Notes under the pieces: model-generated
What the model saw: only the letters and a program-made list of their open reading frames with translations
Databases searched by the model: none
What the model was told of the DNA's origin: nothing
Made by a program: the position numbers and the translations under genes
In this document: positions 32,703 to 43,282 of the stretch, piece after piece
Layout: each line of letters opens with the position of its first letter
Numbering within the stretch: the first letter of the stretch is position 1
NCBI GenBank assembly: GCA_001692895.1
Contig: KV748255.1
Location: forward strand, 1-64,000
DNA from: Cenococcum geophilum 1.58
Taxonomy: Eukaryota > Ascomycota > Dothideomycetes > Gloniales > Gloniaceae
Length of the DNA: 64,000 nucleotides
Direction of reading: 5' to 3'

Positions 32703-33942
32703 CCACTGTAAATTGAAATGAGGGCTACGGAGGAATTCGTTATACACCAGGAAGGGGGGAAGGGGGGAAAAGGGGTAGACCCTCACACTGTAACTGAACT
32801 TTCTAGCTACATCAGCTCGGCAGTTCAACCTGCGCAGTACCCGTCAATCCTATAACTCTCCATTGATTCGTCAGCGTAATTACTTTCTATTTAGCCTCAT
32901 TCCTCCTATAGAAGCCCTCGTAGATAGATCAATTCACCCTCAAGTTGCTCCAAATGATTGTTCTTCTGATGCACCCCACCCAGACACACCCTAATAGCGG
33001 GTGCAGGGGCTAACTATATAGTTGGGCTACGCTTAGTCATAAAGTGGGACACAAGAGAGCAGTACCATTTCATGCGAAGAGTCTGGCGTCCAAAAACAGA
33101 GGCCAAGAAACCTTTAACATAGGCATCAGAGTGTGTTAGCGGCTAGGGGGCCTTCGGCGTATCTCGCTAGGGTGGCCGCAACGTTCTCCTTTGGCGCCGA
33201 TCCAGCACCAGGGGTATTTTCATGCCGTTTAGATAATTATCATTGGTGTTTTGACTGTATAATTCCTTAAATGTACTTTAATCGTTTTTAAGGCACTATT
33301 AGAAAATTACTTTCAAATGGACCTGTTATCATACCTACGAAGAGAGTCGATCATCGCACTCCCTTTACGCTATGCGAGGCTACCTTTAGCTCTGCTACAG
33401 ATTGAAGAATCCTTGCACGCAGTGGTAGCGCGGGAAGTGTGAGTAATTAGCCGTTTTGGTGCAGTTTATGTAGGCTTGTTATATACGTGTGAGCCTATTC
33501 CATAATTCTCTCAATATCAAAAAAACCCTCTTTTGACCGGTGACACTCAATTCTTGTTTTCTAGATTATGGTTTCCATTCGTGACATTTATCCTCGAAAT
33601 CCGATATCGTATCTTGAATTGACCGAAATAGTCTAGCCAAGTCATACTGGATGATCTGCATAACGTCAGGAGAGGGCCATCCTTTATTGGCACAACCGTA
33701 ACACCAACTTACCTATTCTCAGTACTTGTTATCTCTCGGCTCTGACATTCACTCTAAAATGTTCGGAGATCCGGGACCCCGAGGGGTAGACACGTGAGGC
33801 TAGTGTATTGGGTTCGAGTGATAATTCCAATTTACCTTGTTCGTCGATATATAATGTAAATATATTCTGTCCTTTCGATCCTGACATAGAGGCTAGCTGG
33901 CCCACCGGTCAGGATCAGGAGTAGATACTGCTTGGCACAGCC
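32703..33942. other. Intergenic, no gene seen
   Basis: 3' flank of the NACHT gene followed by non-coding sequence. Includes a purine-rich run of G and A at about 32749-32775. No frame or RNA gene recognised. Confidence 0.45.
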
Positions 33943-34382
33943 CAGTGAGGTATTCTATATTCAACATCAATATAAGGGCGTATTGATATTGATATTGAAC
34001 CGCCAACTTATATTGAACATTTTATTGAATATTGAATATTGAGCCAAGCCTCCATACAAAATTGAAACACGTGATAAAGTAGGATCCGTGCACAGGCGTG
34101 TACAGCATTTAGACACAATGCTCCCCCCCTCCCCCTACCTCTTTTCCCTCCACTATATATCTTTTACCTATTTCCTACCTATTATTTATACCGCGGCCTA
34201 TAGCATACCCTAATTTCATGTATATAACTATGTAAAACCGTTAAATACTGCCATATATATATAAAATATTCAATATTCAATATATTGAATATTGACGGTT
34301 TTTGTATTGATATTGAATATTGACGTTCAATATTCAATATTCAATAATCGTTAATCAATATCGAATATGGATAACCTCACTG
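33943..34382. mobile_element. 440-bp hAT-type MITE with TATTGAATATTGA subrepeats
   Basis: Ends CAGTGAGGTATTC and the inverse GGATAACCTCACTG, flanked by a perfect 8-bp duplication GCACAGCC (33935-33942 and 34383-34390). Both subterminal regions are filled with TATTGAATATTGA / TCAATATTCAATA units in inverted arrangement, the multiple transposase-binding-like pattern of hAT ends. The middle is AT-rich and non-coding. Confidence 0.85.
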
Positions 34383-34909
34383 GCACAGCCGGTCGTTGGA
34401 CCGCGAGGATAGCCGGCCAGCGTTCGCACTTGCCTCCAAGGTGAACCTTTTCTCTCTTTAATTTCTCTGCATTTATTTATTTTATTTAGCTCGGTTGTAT
34501 CTGCATATCCCACTTCAAAGGAGGTCATTCCATTTTTTAGAACGAATTAAATACTATCTAGAGCTAAGCCTAAATTCCTAAGAAAGTAGTGTCGTCATCA
34601 TTCTCCTTACTCACTGGCAGGTCCAACATTATCTAAACTTGCCCCATCCCCCCAGCACCTTAGTGACTGGTACATATTATAAACTGCTTTAGATTATTGC
34701 AGTCATTCGAGACGATCTTTTTCAGCCCCTCTGAAGCGCTCTAGTAGTATTCTCGCGGTTTAATTCTTATAAGTGAATAGATGCAAAATACGCCACAGCC
34801 TCTCATTCACGTCACATGGCTAAAGGTGAATGGGCAGCTCTCTCAAATAGACGTCTTCTCTCTCAGCCTCACTTCGTCTACCATATTTCAACTGTCAATT
34901 TTTTTCGAA
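34383..34909. other. Upstream region of hypothetical gene
   Basis: No gene. Pyrimidine-rich stretches near 34440-34500 and 34840-34900 fit a promoter and leader for the gene starting at 34910. Upstream in-frame ATGs (for example 34781) would add a poorly conserved-looking leader. Confidence 0.45.
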
Positions 34910-35844
34910 ATGACTAAACGCACCGCCGACGGCCGTGTCAAGCGTGAGCGCGGGTTCGAAAGCGCCCCCGAATATCTCGTCGAAACTTGGACTGCGAACT
35001 CAAAACATACGTGTGAAGACCTTAAAACTTTCTGAACTCCTCCGCCCCCACAAAACTAGCGCCCTGCCTAGGAATATCTGCTAATGCATTCAATAGAGTT
35101 CCCATGATCTATTCGCATGGTTCCTATCACTCTAAAAATCGGGCTGTAGTGCGTAATACCATCCGCTGCGACAACTTCCGGGCCATGAAAGGCCAGCCCA
35201 TCTCCGTCCTCAACATGATCTTCCATCGCGACTTCGATCCCGGCCATAATTTCCTTCCGAACTCACTCCAAAACCGCTTCAACCGCGCCATGCTCAGCGC
35301 CCAAGTGCGCGCAGGCCTTCTTCCAACGCCTCTCCATACAGCCTTCACGGCAGCAATGACTGAGGTGCAAAAGACACCCGACCAGATCAAGAAACGAGAC
35401 GCGTACGTCAGGTGCTGGAGCGGCTTTGCTGGCGACTTCTACATCCTCACGGCGCCGGAGGAGTGCATGTGGAAGCATCGACTGACGAGCGTGCTGCTCG
35501 GGCGAAACATTGAGGAAGGCGAGTCGCTGGAATCTACTGAAGAGAAAATTGTAGACGCCGGCCCTCTAAATGCCGATAATCTTGGAACGATGATGTGGGC
35601 GCGTATGAAGGATGGGGTGGATCCGGGATACGATACGCTCAAAAACATGGTTATGACTCAGGGAGGGGTTGGGAAATGTGCGAAGGTAGATAACGTTGCC
35701 GGAGATGCTCAAGAGAAACTACGAACGGTGACTGACGATCATATTAAGGGAATTTTGGTCGGAGGAGGTGGCGGTGAGTGGCTTTCAGAATTCTTCAAGA
35801 TGGCGATGCAGGTTATCTTGGATGAGGATATCAAAGCGAATTGA
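34910..35844 (+). CDS. Hypothetical protein, basic N-terminus
   Basis: Proposed exons 34910-35010 and 35097-35844; 282 aa. The 86-bp intron runs GTGTGA..CAATAG with a CTAAT branch; without it the first frame stops at 35035 and the second has a weak start at 35104. The protein begins MTKRTADGRVKRERG. A central region (about 55-125) has HFxP-like and aromatic residues, and the C-terminal half is acidic with a Gly run (VGGGGGEW). I recognise no domain, signal peptide or membrane segment. The neighbours, a NACHT protein upstream and a DUF4238 protein convergent downstream, are accessory-type genes, so a fast-evolving or lineage-specific protein is likely. Codon use looks normal and undecayed. Confidence 0.6.
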
Positions 35845-36109
35845 ATGACTCTAAATTGGTGTTAGAAGGCTCTTTGGGTCATCAAGCGAGTTGCTTTCTA
35901 GATTTGTAATTAGTTTTCATTGCCTCGTGAAATTCTAGCATCAAAGGCTAGGATGAGTGCAGAATAGATAATGCAAGGATGCATGAGCATTTAACAATTT
36001 CCTTTAACCAGACACAGGAAATGGCTCCAGAATACCCAGCTAACTCTCTCCAACTTCATGATTAGGCAAGGAAAATATCTTTGTAACATACTTTGATAGA
36101 CTCATACAG

Positions 36110-38550
36110 TCAAGGAGGACAGCCAAGAGTAGGATAAACGACACCGAAAAGCACTCTTTCAAGAGATTTCAAATCTCGATTTGAGAGTCTCTTGCCCACA
36201 AGATTAGAAAAATCGTCGCGAATCATGACTCTTGTAGCCATCTCGATATTTTCATCTTCAGTCCAAAAGGGATTCCTATAAGGTTCATGGATCCGCATCA
36301 TACGGACCGTATTTTTGAATAATCTAGCTTTCTCTTCGATTACAGTGATACCTGGTCAAGTTATTAGAGAGAGACTCGTACAAAACGTGAGTATGCTAGC
36401 TTACCGCAGTCACAGATACTGCCTGCCAAGTTCTAGATATTAGCAATTATTGCGGCTAGGAATAAAATAACAATTCTTACCAGGTTGGCCGAAAGCAAGC
36501 CTTTTTATCTGCCAGAGACGCCTGGCGCCAGCTTCATCAAGAGTGATCTCAGCAGAAACGTCGAAGCCTGGATTTTTGGTCATGCGGNCATGGTTCAACG
36601 TAGCGAAGTACATCAAACGACATAGGTCGTTAGCGCGAATTATGTGGTTTGCTGTGGCAGTATTAGAGGAAGACCAAAGAAGTGGATTGATCGAATAAAG
36701 AGTATTGACCATTTACGATCACATCCTCAGCTCCGTCCATCAGATCCTCCAGATGGAAATTTATATCATCTGGCCTTCTTTCATTAAGCTCAAGACATCT
36801 GATATGTTTGAGGTAGAACCAAACGCGCCGCGCTGGAAGCTGACAGAATAGATCTCTTAGATGGTTTCGGATTTCTTCTCTGATACTTTCGTCAATTCCC
36901 TTGGACCAGACGTCTATTTTGATTCGCAAATTGAGCATCTTAGCTGATTGGTCCACGTCCTTGAACATGGTCTTGCCACTTCCGCCTGGAAAGGGTCAGT
37001 TCAAAACCTGAATCTATTAAACCGATAAACCGACCTAGTTTCATATAGAGTTTCATGGTCTCAGATGATTCTTTTGGGAGAGCTTTTTCCAGCATTTCAC
37101 TTAGGATGTCGAGTGCATCTTCAGGGTCACTCTTCGGCTTTTGCACTTTGTCCACAGCTACTGTTACAGAGCCCAGTTTTTCAAGTGCTTGCTCCAACTT
37201 CTTAATAAAAAGTCGCCCCAGACCATCGGGTACATCCTCAAAATGCCTGTAGCTGTATAAGTCTGGGTGATTCCGAGGCATGCCTAAGTAGTATTCCAAC
37301 GCCTTACGGGCTCCAAGCCGAGACTTGAAGGTGATGGTTGAGATACTATGCGATTCCTCCAACATAATCGAATTAATCTTGTTGACATGATCGGTCGAGA
37401 TAGGAAAAAAGCGGAAGTAGAATTTGTGATATGCACGACGGGATCCGTCTTCGCCTTCTTTGAGAACTAGCTTGCCGTCTTTAAATCTTGTGTATGAATT
37501 ACGCGCTTTGGCGATAGGAAGGTCCAGTAGCTTGGAGCCCGCCATCAACGGATCATTATGTTGCATAATGGTATCGTTGTACCAAAAGCTCCGCCATTCC
37601 TTCATACTTTCGTTTGAGTCTTCCTCAGGAACGGGCAAGATGACGCTCCGAAGTACCATCACTAGTTTTGGCGATATTATAGAAAATGTGTGGTACTCTG
37701 TGTAAGCCTTCAGGGTGTTCTCGCCTGTCTCCGGATTTGTCGCATAGCTGCTTGGGCCCTCGTAGATGTTGTAGAGGTTCTCAGTCAATAGGAACTCGTC
37801 ATCTTTATTGGATGCCGTGCAGAAGGCGAGATACTTCATCTGCGTGTTGGCAATAAACCACATTGCATCGTCTGGATATATACGGTCTCTCAGCTCCCTT
37901 ATCCATTTATCTTTCAAATCCATCTCTAGTTCCAGCATTTCCTTTATGTTGTTGAACCATACATCGATTGGCTTCTTGAAACCTTTCTCTTGCATGAGCA
38001 TTTCCTTTATGTTGTTGAACCATACATCGATTGGCTTCTTGAAACCTTTCTCTTGCATGTATTTTAACATTTTAACCCTATCATTTGCGGAGTATCTTTC
38101 CGCATCTTGATGATAGAAACGTCTGTGAAACCCCGAGCCTCTGTATTTCATAATGAAGATGAACTTGCGCAAGGTATCTCGTTCCCGACGGACAAGCCAC
38201 ACCTCGGTTTCCCCCGCTTCAAAAGCTTTCAGGATCTTGCTGATGATTCTGCCCGCGGAAGACTCGAGGCGTGAGAGCTGCTCTTCGAGATAGTGTTGAT
38301 TAGAGGCCTCCGCAAAGTCCCGATACATATCTTTTAGACCAAACGTGCGTGATACTGGGGTCTCGTCGATCTCCCCTGTCTCCCCGGCCAGGTTAATCGT
38401 GTGGAGCATAGGCTCGCCAGCGAAATGCCCATTCTTCCGCCTACGCTTGCCGCGTTTGGATGATCCTTTGGAGGCGTCATTTGGCGGCTGGAAGGGGTGT
38501 GCAAAGTTCTTCAAGATGAATCGTGGGATAAAATGATGATATTGAGACAT
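36110..38550 (-). CDS. DUF4238 domain protein
   Basis: Five exons: 38550-37035, 36985-36710, 36651-36481, 36422-36405 and 36351-36110; 740 aa. The introns are 49, 58, 58 and 53 bp, all GT..AG. Exon 4 is a micro-exon of only 18 bases. The start is MSQYHHFIPRFILKNFAH, the diagnostic DUF4238 N-terminus; the frame stays open further upstream into MITE copy E, but those residues are not family-like. A KRGKRRRK-type basic patch (about 29-37) could be a nuclear signal. Residues near 170-215 contain a perfect 21-aa tandem duplication. One undetermined base falls in exon 3. If intron 1 is retained the protein stops at 36940. DUF4238 occurs in bacteria and fungi; its function is not established. Convergent with the preceding gene. 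Confidence 0.8.
37935..38060 (-). repeat. Perfect 63-bp tandem duplication inside the DUF4238 gene
   Basis: Two adjacent 63-bp units (37935-37997 and 37998-38060) that look identical. They encode a 21-residue unit (MQEKGFKKPIDVWFNNIKEM plus L) twice in frame. Exact identity implies a recent event. Confidence 0.95.
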
Positions 38551-38696
38551 TTCAGCTTGGAGGATCCAGGATTGAAATGTTTGTTGCCTTGTGAGGCAAT
38601 CTCCCATCCCCGCTCTGAAGGTTTCGAAGAAGTTACTAACAAAGGTCCTCTTATAGGCTGGCCTCTGTCGCCTGCTCGAAACTGCGTCCACTAATA

Positions 38697-39017
38697 TCCC
38701 TTGCAACGCTGGCGTCCAACAAGTGTTGGTCCGTGCGCGAATACCGTCTTCAAATGTTCGCAGACGCGCCTAAACAATTTTATAGTAATATAATTAACCA
38801 CCATGCCTTCCAATCGTGCCTGTAGAATTCTATTCCGCAGGAAGGACGAGCGCTAGAGCTCATATATCACACGACTCTCCACCAAAAATTAAGCTCTTAC
38901 AGCGTTTTATATACATATCAAAAGCCTCAAATATCTTATCACGGCTCATTGATTCTAACGATTTGATTGGTTGGTCCTTATCGATAAACTGTTGGACGCG
39001 AAGCAGCGTTGCAAGGA
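38697..39017 (+). mobile_element. MITE copy E between DUF4238 gene and SDR pseudogene
   Basis: 321 bp with long inverted ends: TCCCTTGCAACGCTGGCGTC and, inverted, AGCGTTGCAAGGA, plus TCCAACA / TGTTGGA. Internal family blocks are TTGGTCCGTGCGCGAATACC and TTGGTTGGTCCTTATCGATA. A TA-containing flank is present on both sides. It begins 147 bp upstream of the DUF4238 start codon, so it forms part of that promoter. Confidence 0.8.
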
Positions 39018-39023
39018 ATAACT

Positions 39024-39720
39024 TCGCAGACAAAATGGTCGTCTGAAATCTACACACAACCAGTCTTCAAACCGCCCGTCCCGGCCGTCAACTTCTCTAG
39101 CAAAACCGTCATAATAACGGGCGCTAATGTCAGCCCCGGCAAAGAAGCCGTCAAGCACTTCGCGCGTCTCCGCGCCGCCAAAGTCATCGCCACGGCCCGC
39201 GCCGCCGCGCTCGCCGAGCTCGCCGAGATCGAGGCTGAGACCGGGCGCACCGGCGTCGTCGAATTCTGGGACCTCGACTATTCCGCCTACGCGTCCCTGC
39301 GCGCGGGCTGCGAAGCTCGAGTGCCTCGACGCCGCGGCGCTGAATGCGGGCGTCAGGACATTCAAGTTTGAGATCTTCGAGCAGGACAAGAGCTTGTGTC
39401 GATCTATGTAGATTAGAAAAAAAATGAGGACTCTGTCTATTTAAACTGGTTCCAAGGAGCCTTATATATACATGAGGAAGGTGTAGGCAACAGGAGGGGG
39501 TGTAGGTAACAAGGGGTGGTGAGTTACAGGGTAGTAGGCAACAGGGTGGTAGGGAGTCCGATTTTGGTAGACAGCTCGATCACGGTCAATGTAATTATCA
39601 CGACGCTGCTAGCGCTGCTGCTGCTCCCGGCGCTGCGTGCTTCGGCGGAGAAGTGGGTACGGTGCCTACGCTCTGTCACTATGCATGCGAAGTACTCCTA
39701 AACCCCAACCGGTTCACACG
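39024..39720 (+). pseudogene. SDR pseudogene split by solo LTR 2
   Basis: Left part 39033-39396: a frame with EIYTQPVFKPPVPAVNF, then FSSKTVIITGANV (Rossmann strand; the glycine motif is altered to TGANVSPG), and, after a frameshift at about 39310, LDAAALNAGVRTFKFEIF. The right part from 39574 continues the same protein (SITVNVIITTLLALLLLPAL), then shifts frame again near 39652. The start codon is displaced by a one- or two-base change, so no intact protein is possible. The parent is the fungal SDR group with retinol-dehydrogenase-like architecture. The removed insert 39397-39573 is a solo LTR. Confidence 0.8.
39397..39573 (+). mobile_element. Solo LTR 2, inserted in the SDR pseudogene
   Basis: 177 bp starting TGTCGATC and ending GTAGACA, homologous to solo LTR 1 (shared GAGGACTCTGTCTATT and tail CCGATYTGG). 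Flanked by GCTTG (39392-39396) and GCTCG (39574-39578), a 5-bp duplication with one C-to-T change. Removing it and one duplication restores the reading frame ...DKSSITVNV across the site. Confidence 0.85.
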
Positions 39721-40943
39721 ACAATCACCGTTGAACTTCGCGATGCAGCTCCAACTCATGGCATAACATACGTGTATGTCTACGTCACAGACTCTTCCAA
39801 GAAACACTGGGAGACATTTCAGATACTTCGTTTGCCGTTGACCCGTTGCGTCTATTAAACATCATCCATTCACCTGTCCATTGTGGAAGATCTTACAAAG
39901 GTGAAGATCACTCGAGGGTTCCACAACTATGATGAAGGTGAGATTTATTCTCAAATTTCAAGAGAATGTCGGCTCTTAAATTGGAAGCGTGGTGATGTGC
40001 TTCATTTAAGTTCATTAACGCTAAAGGAGAGAGGCTGACGATTTGATATTGAGACGAACGTTGAAGCCGATGGAGACCGCGGCCGCGAAAATGGCAAGTG
40101 CAAAAGGACGAAAGAGACCGAAAAGACTGGGAAGGAGATTAACGAAAGGAAGGGGTGGCGATGCGATAGGTGTGATTGTGAGCCGACGGAGTATAATAGT
40201 TACGTCTTGAGAAGATATTCGGCTGATAAGACGTTGAATATATGTGGGGGGTGTATTGTTGCTCAAATGGCCATTCTTAGAGGGAGTAGGTGGCGATTTG
40301 AGAAATTGACTTGTATTAGATGAAGAGATACAAATACTCACAGAACAGCACCTTCATTAGGCCCAATTTTGACCTATTTTTTTGGAACATTTGAACGCCC
40401 GCATACAAGCCTACTGCGCTGATGCATCTTCATATTACACGTTCTAAGAGATTCTAAGGGCGCAGCCAAAATAGAGGAGCGAGTTCCGAAACTGGGCACT
40501 GGAAACGGATCCACAGCGGGAACCAGAACAGGACCCATTGAATTAGGGCACAACCACACCCAACGTTGGACCCTTCGCTGGGCAATCTGTTAAGCATTGG
40601 TGCAGATGAAAAAGCCCCGAAAATCAAAGGGCAATCCCTCCAAATGAGGCGGCCTTTTCACCAATACATATATTCAACCAGGTATTGCTACATTTGATAG
40701 AATACAAAACAAGGAGTAAGGCCGAAGGGCTCATCTGGCCAATAGGGTCCTGGTTCGATTTTGAACCTGATTATGTAACGTAAAACATCCCCAACACCAA
40801 GAGAAGACTATCACTCATGTATCTCCACCTCGACTGCCTTTACCATGCATTATCACTTGGTTCGGGCAATGCCATCTCACTTATATATTGTGACAACATT
40901 TCTCCTCCCAAGAATCATTAGTAGTGATTGTAGGCTACTAAAT
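39721..40943. other. Intergenic, no gene seen
   Basis: 1.2 kb with short frames only. May contain further decayed sequence downstream of the SDR pseudogene; nothing recognisable. Confidence 0.45.
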
Positions 40944-42449
40944 TTAATTAACGTGATCTTGAGAGATGCCGGCCATCTGATTCAGAATGGGCCTAAAGAA
41001 CCCTCCCCAATACCCGTCCTCTCCCTCATCCATCCCATACTTCAGTAAATTCCCATACAACATAACCAACCGAAAAATTCCACGTATTGAATCTGTACTT
41101 AGCCTCTCAAACCGGTCCAGATCTGGGCCTAGAACATGCACACCACTTCTCTCAGACACTAGATCCTCGCGCGGAAACGCGTAGTAGACGGAATGTTCAT
41201 GTCCAACAATGGTAAACGCAGGCTCGACCATCGTCGTTGGCTCGAACTGAGCTTGCGCGATTCGTGCAAGTTCCCACTTTTTGCGCAAAGATGCGGCGAT
41301 CCATATACTCATCTGCAGTTCTGCCTCGGTGTGGTCTCCGGATGCAGGTTTAACCTCAAAGCCAGAAAAGAGAGCGGTCCGCTTTGTAAATGTATCGAGA
41401 GTGTGTCCGATTTCCCTATTATTTGCGGCGTCGAGTCTTTTATAGAGGGCTGAAATATTAGAGTCGCGATGCGAGTATGAGAGGGCGTAGTCGGTTTTGC
41501 GGTCGATGGGTTTGCGGCGGGTGGAGTCGGTGAGGGTGGGGGCGGGGATCGTGGAGAGATAAAGGGGATTGATGGACTGTGATTGACTGGACGAATGGCG
41601 GGTTAGCTATGTCTTGAGGGGAGTCGGGGAAGGTGCACGTACACGCTCTGGAACCACCATCTGTCGTTACCGTATAATTCCATGGCCAATTGAACCAGAG
41701 GCCGCACCACATCATCGCACCACGCATTCTCATCCCGGCTTCCATCCTTGCAATCGCGCGCATTGAGAAAGATCTTCTTGGCTTCCTTCCATATGGTCGA
41801 CAGCTCCTCGGCGGACCGCGTGTCACTGCGGTCGAAGTCGGCCGGTTTGGTGGTTTGGTGGCCCACTTCGGGGTCGTTCTTGATGACATGCTAGAGGCAT
41901 GAGAATCTGACTTAGGAACATTGAGTTAAATGCACATACCTGCAAGCCATAAGGAATGAAGCCAAAATCAACGCCCTCGGCAAGCCGGTCACCGAGTCGT
42001 TCGGCGTGCTCTGGGGGAGCCTCCTTTAGGCCATTAAGGCTCTCTGTCAACACCGGCGGCCACGCACTCCTCAGTATAATTGGCGTCTCGCGCGTCGGGC
42101 TTGATGAACGTTTCGGACTTGAGGAAACACGACTAGCGGGAGGGCTGAATGTATTCCTTTCGTTCAAAGCTAGTGGAGTTTCGCTTCCAAGTTGCGACGC
42201 GCTCTGCTCAGGCTGAACATCATCGGCATCGTCAGTTCTTCGCCGCTTCGGGCTGTCGCTGCGATGCGAGCTAGAGGCGGGCACACTCGCGGGGAGGGAC
42301 ATGGCGCGCTTCCGCTTCAAGGGAGCTGGGCGCAGCTTCGAGTTGTCGTCGGGCGGAGGAGTGAGAGGGAGGCAGGATTCATGCCCAGAAGCAAGCCACG
42401 AACTGATGCGATCGTACTGAGGTATAGAAGGACGACTTTCTGAGTCCAT
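40944..42449 (-). CDS. PD-(D/E)XK nuclease-like domain protein (fungal family)
   Basis: Three exons: 42449-41940, 41890-41643, 41586-40944; 466 aa. Introns are 49 bp (GTATGT..CTCTAG) and 56 bp (GTACGT..GTCCAG); joins give PYGLQ|HVIKNDP and FQSV|QSQSINP. The first 170 residues are Ser/Pro-rich and disordered, with basic runs (LKRKR, KRRR) that may direct nuclear import. Residues about 170-460 form the fungal PD-(D/E)XK nuclease-like domain. DRKTDY (Asp about 285) and the FEVK strand (Glu about 330, Lys about 332) give the D...ExK catalytic triad. The following helix AELQMSIWIAASLRKKWEL is typical. All three residues are present, so nuclease activity is possible but unproven. The family is expanded and patchy in ascomycetes. 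Confidence 0.87.
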
Positions 42450-42741
42450 TGTTGTGGGTATGAGAGTTGTTGATGCCTAGTTACATAACGCCGGGTCGTT
42501 TGTTATTGCACTTGGGCACTAACGTTGCACGTCAATTGCCGAGTTGCACCAAATCACCGATTGGTGGATTGTCACGTGTATTGTGCTCCATATCATTCAT
42601 CGGGACAGGGAGTGGCAGTCTTCGGCAATGCAATGCGCCAAGCCTTTGCTGGCTTGGCAACACTTCGACCTCGGAGAACTGGCATCTATCTTTAGCTTGG
42701 TGTGTTTGGTGTAACGCTGGCTAATACGAGTACTGTATCTA

Positions 42742-42924
42742 CACCACCCTGGCGCATCTGGTTGAAAGCGCGTGTTGATCACGCTAATCAAAATGCGTAG
42801 ATTATACCTTAAAAAAGGTAAAAATACGTTAAAATAGCCTTGCGTATTACTTCAAAAGGTATAAACTCTGCCGTTTGATCACCAAGATCAACACTCGCTT
42901 TCAACCGGATGCGCCAGGGCGGTG
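42742..42924. mobile_element. 183-bp Tc1/mariner-type MITE
   Basis: Inverted ends CACCACCCTGGCGCATCTGG and CACCGCCCTGGCGCATCCGG (right end inverted), continuing about 20 bp further inward (TTGAAAGC..GTGTTGATC). Flanked by TA (42740-42741 and 42925-42926). Non-coding interior. Confidence 0.85.
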
Positions 42925-43282
42925 TACAGGATTCGCCTTCTCACAAGGGTCTGGCCGGCTGCCCCCCCCTGCTAGCGGAGGCGAGTTAACATCTCGCGTG
43001 ACTGGAGGCGCAGTCTAACAAAGCCCAGGAACTTCTGCAATTTATGTCACAATGCTAAATCCCGTTCACACTCTCTCATGGCGGATCATGGATTTAGACG
43101 CGCTTTGTGTGTTTAAGGCGGAACAGAGGAATCACGTTTTATCCGAAATTGCTGCCTAACCCACTGTGGTTTTAGAGGAAAGAAGCGATGGTCGTTTAGA
43201 GCGGCAGCAACTGACTATGCGCAATACCCTGTTTTCTCAGCAATACGAAAATGGGGCCATCCTTTCCGCTTTATAATGGCTA
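42925..43282. other. Gene-free border of the repeat block
   Basis: Ordinary composition, no gene. Last unique-looking DNA before the 20-kb repeat nest. Confidence 0.45.

Noticed and set aside
33770-33830. GGGTTCGAGT resembling a tRNA T-loop
   Set aside because: No matching acceptor, D or anticodon stems could be paired around it.
36940-37040. GGSGKT sequence across the first splice junction of the DUF4238 gene, resembling a P-loop
   Set aside because: Lacks the GxxxxGK spacing, a preceding strand and a Walker B; probably chance.
38551-38706. 52-codon N-terminal extension of the DUF4238 frame
   Set aside because: Begins inside MITE copy E and precedes the diagnostic MSQYHHFIPRF start.
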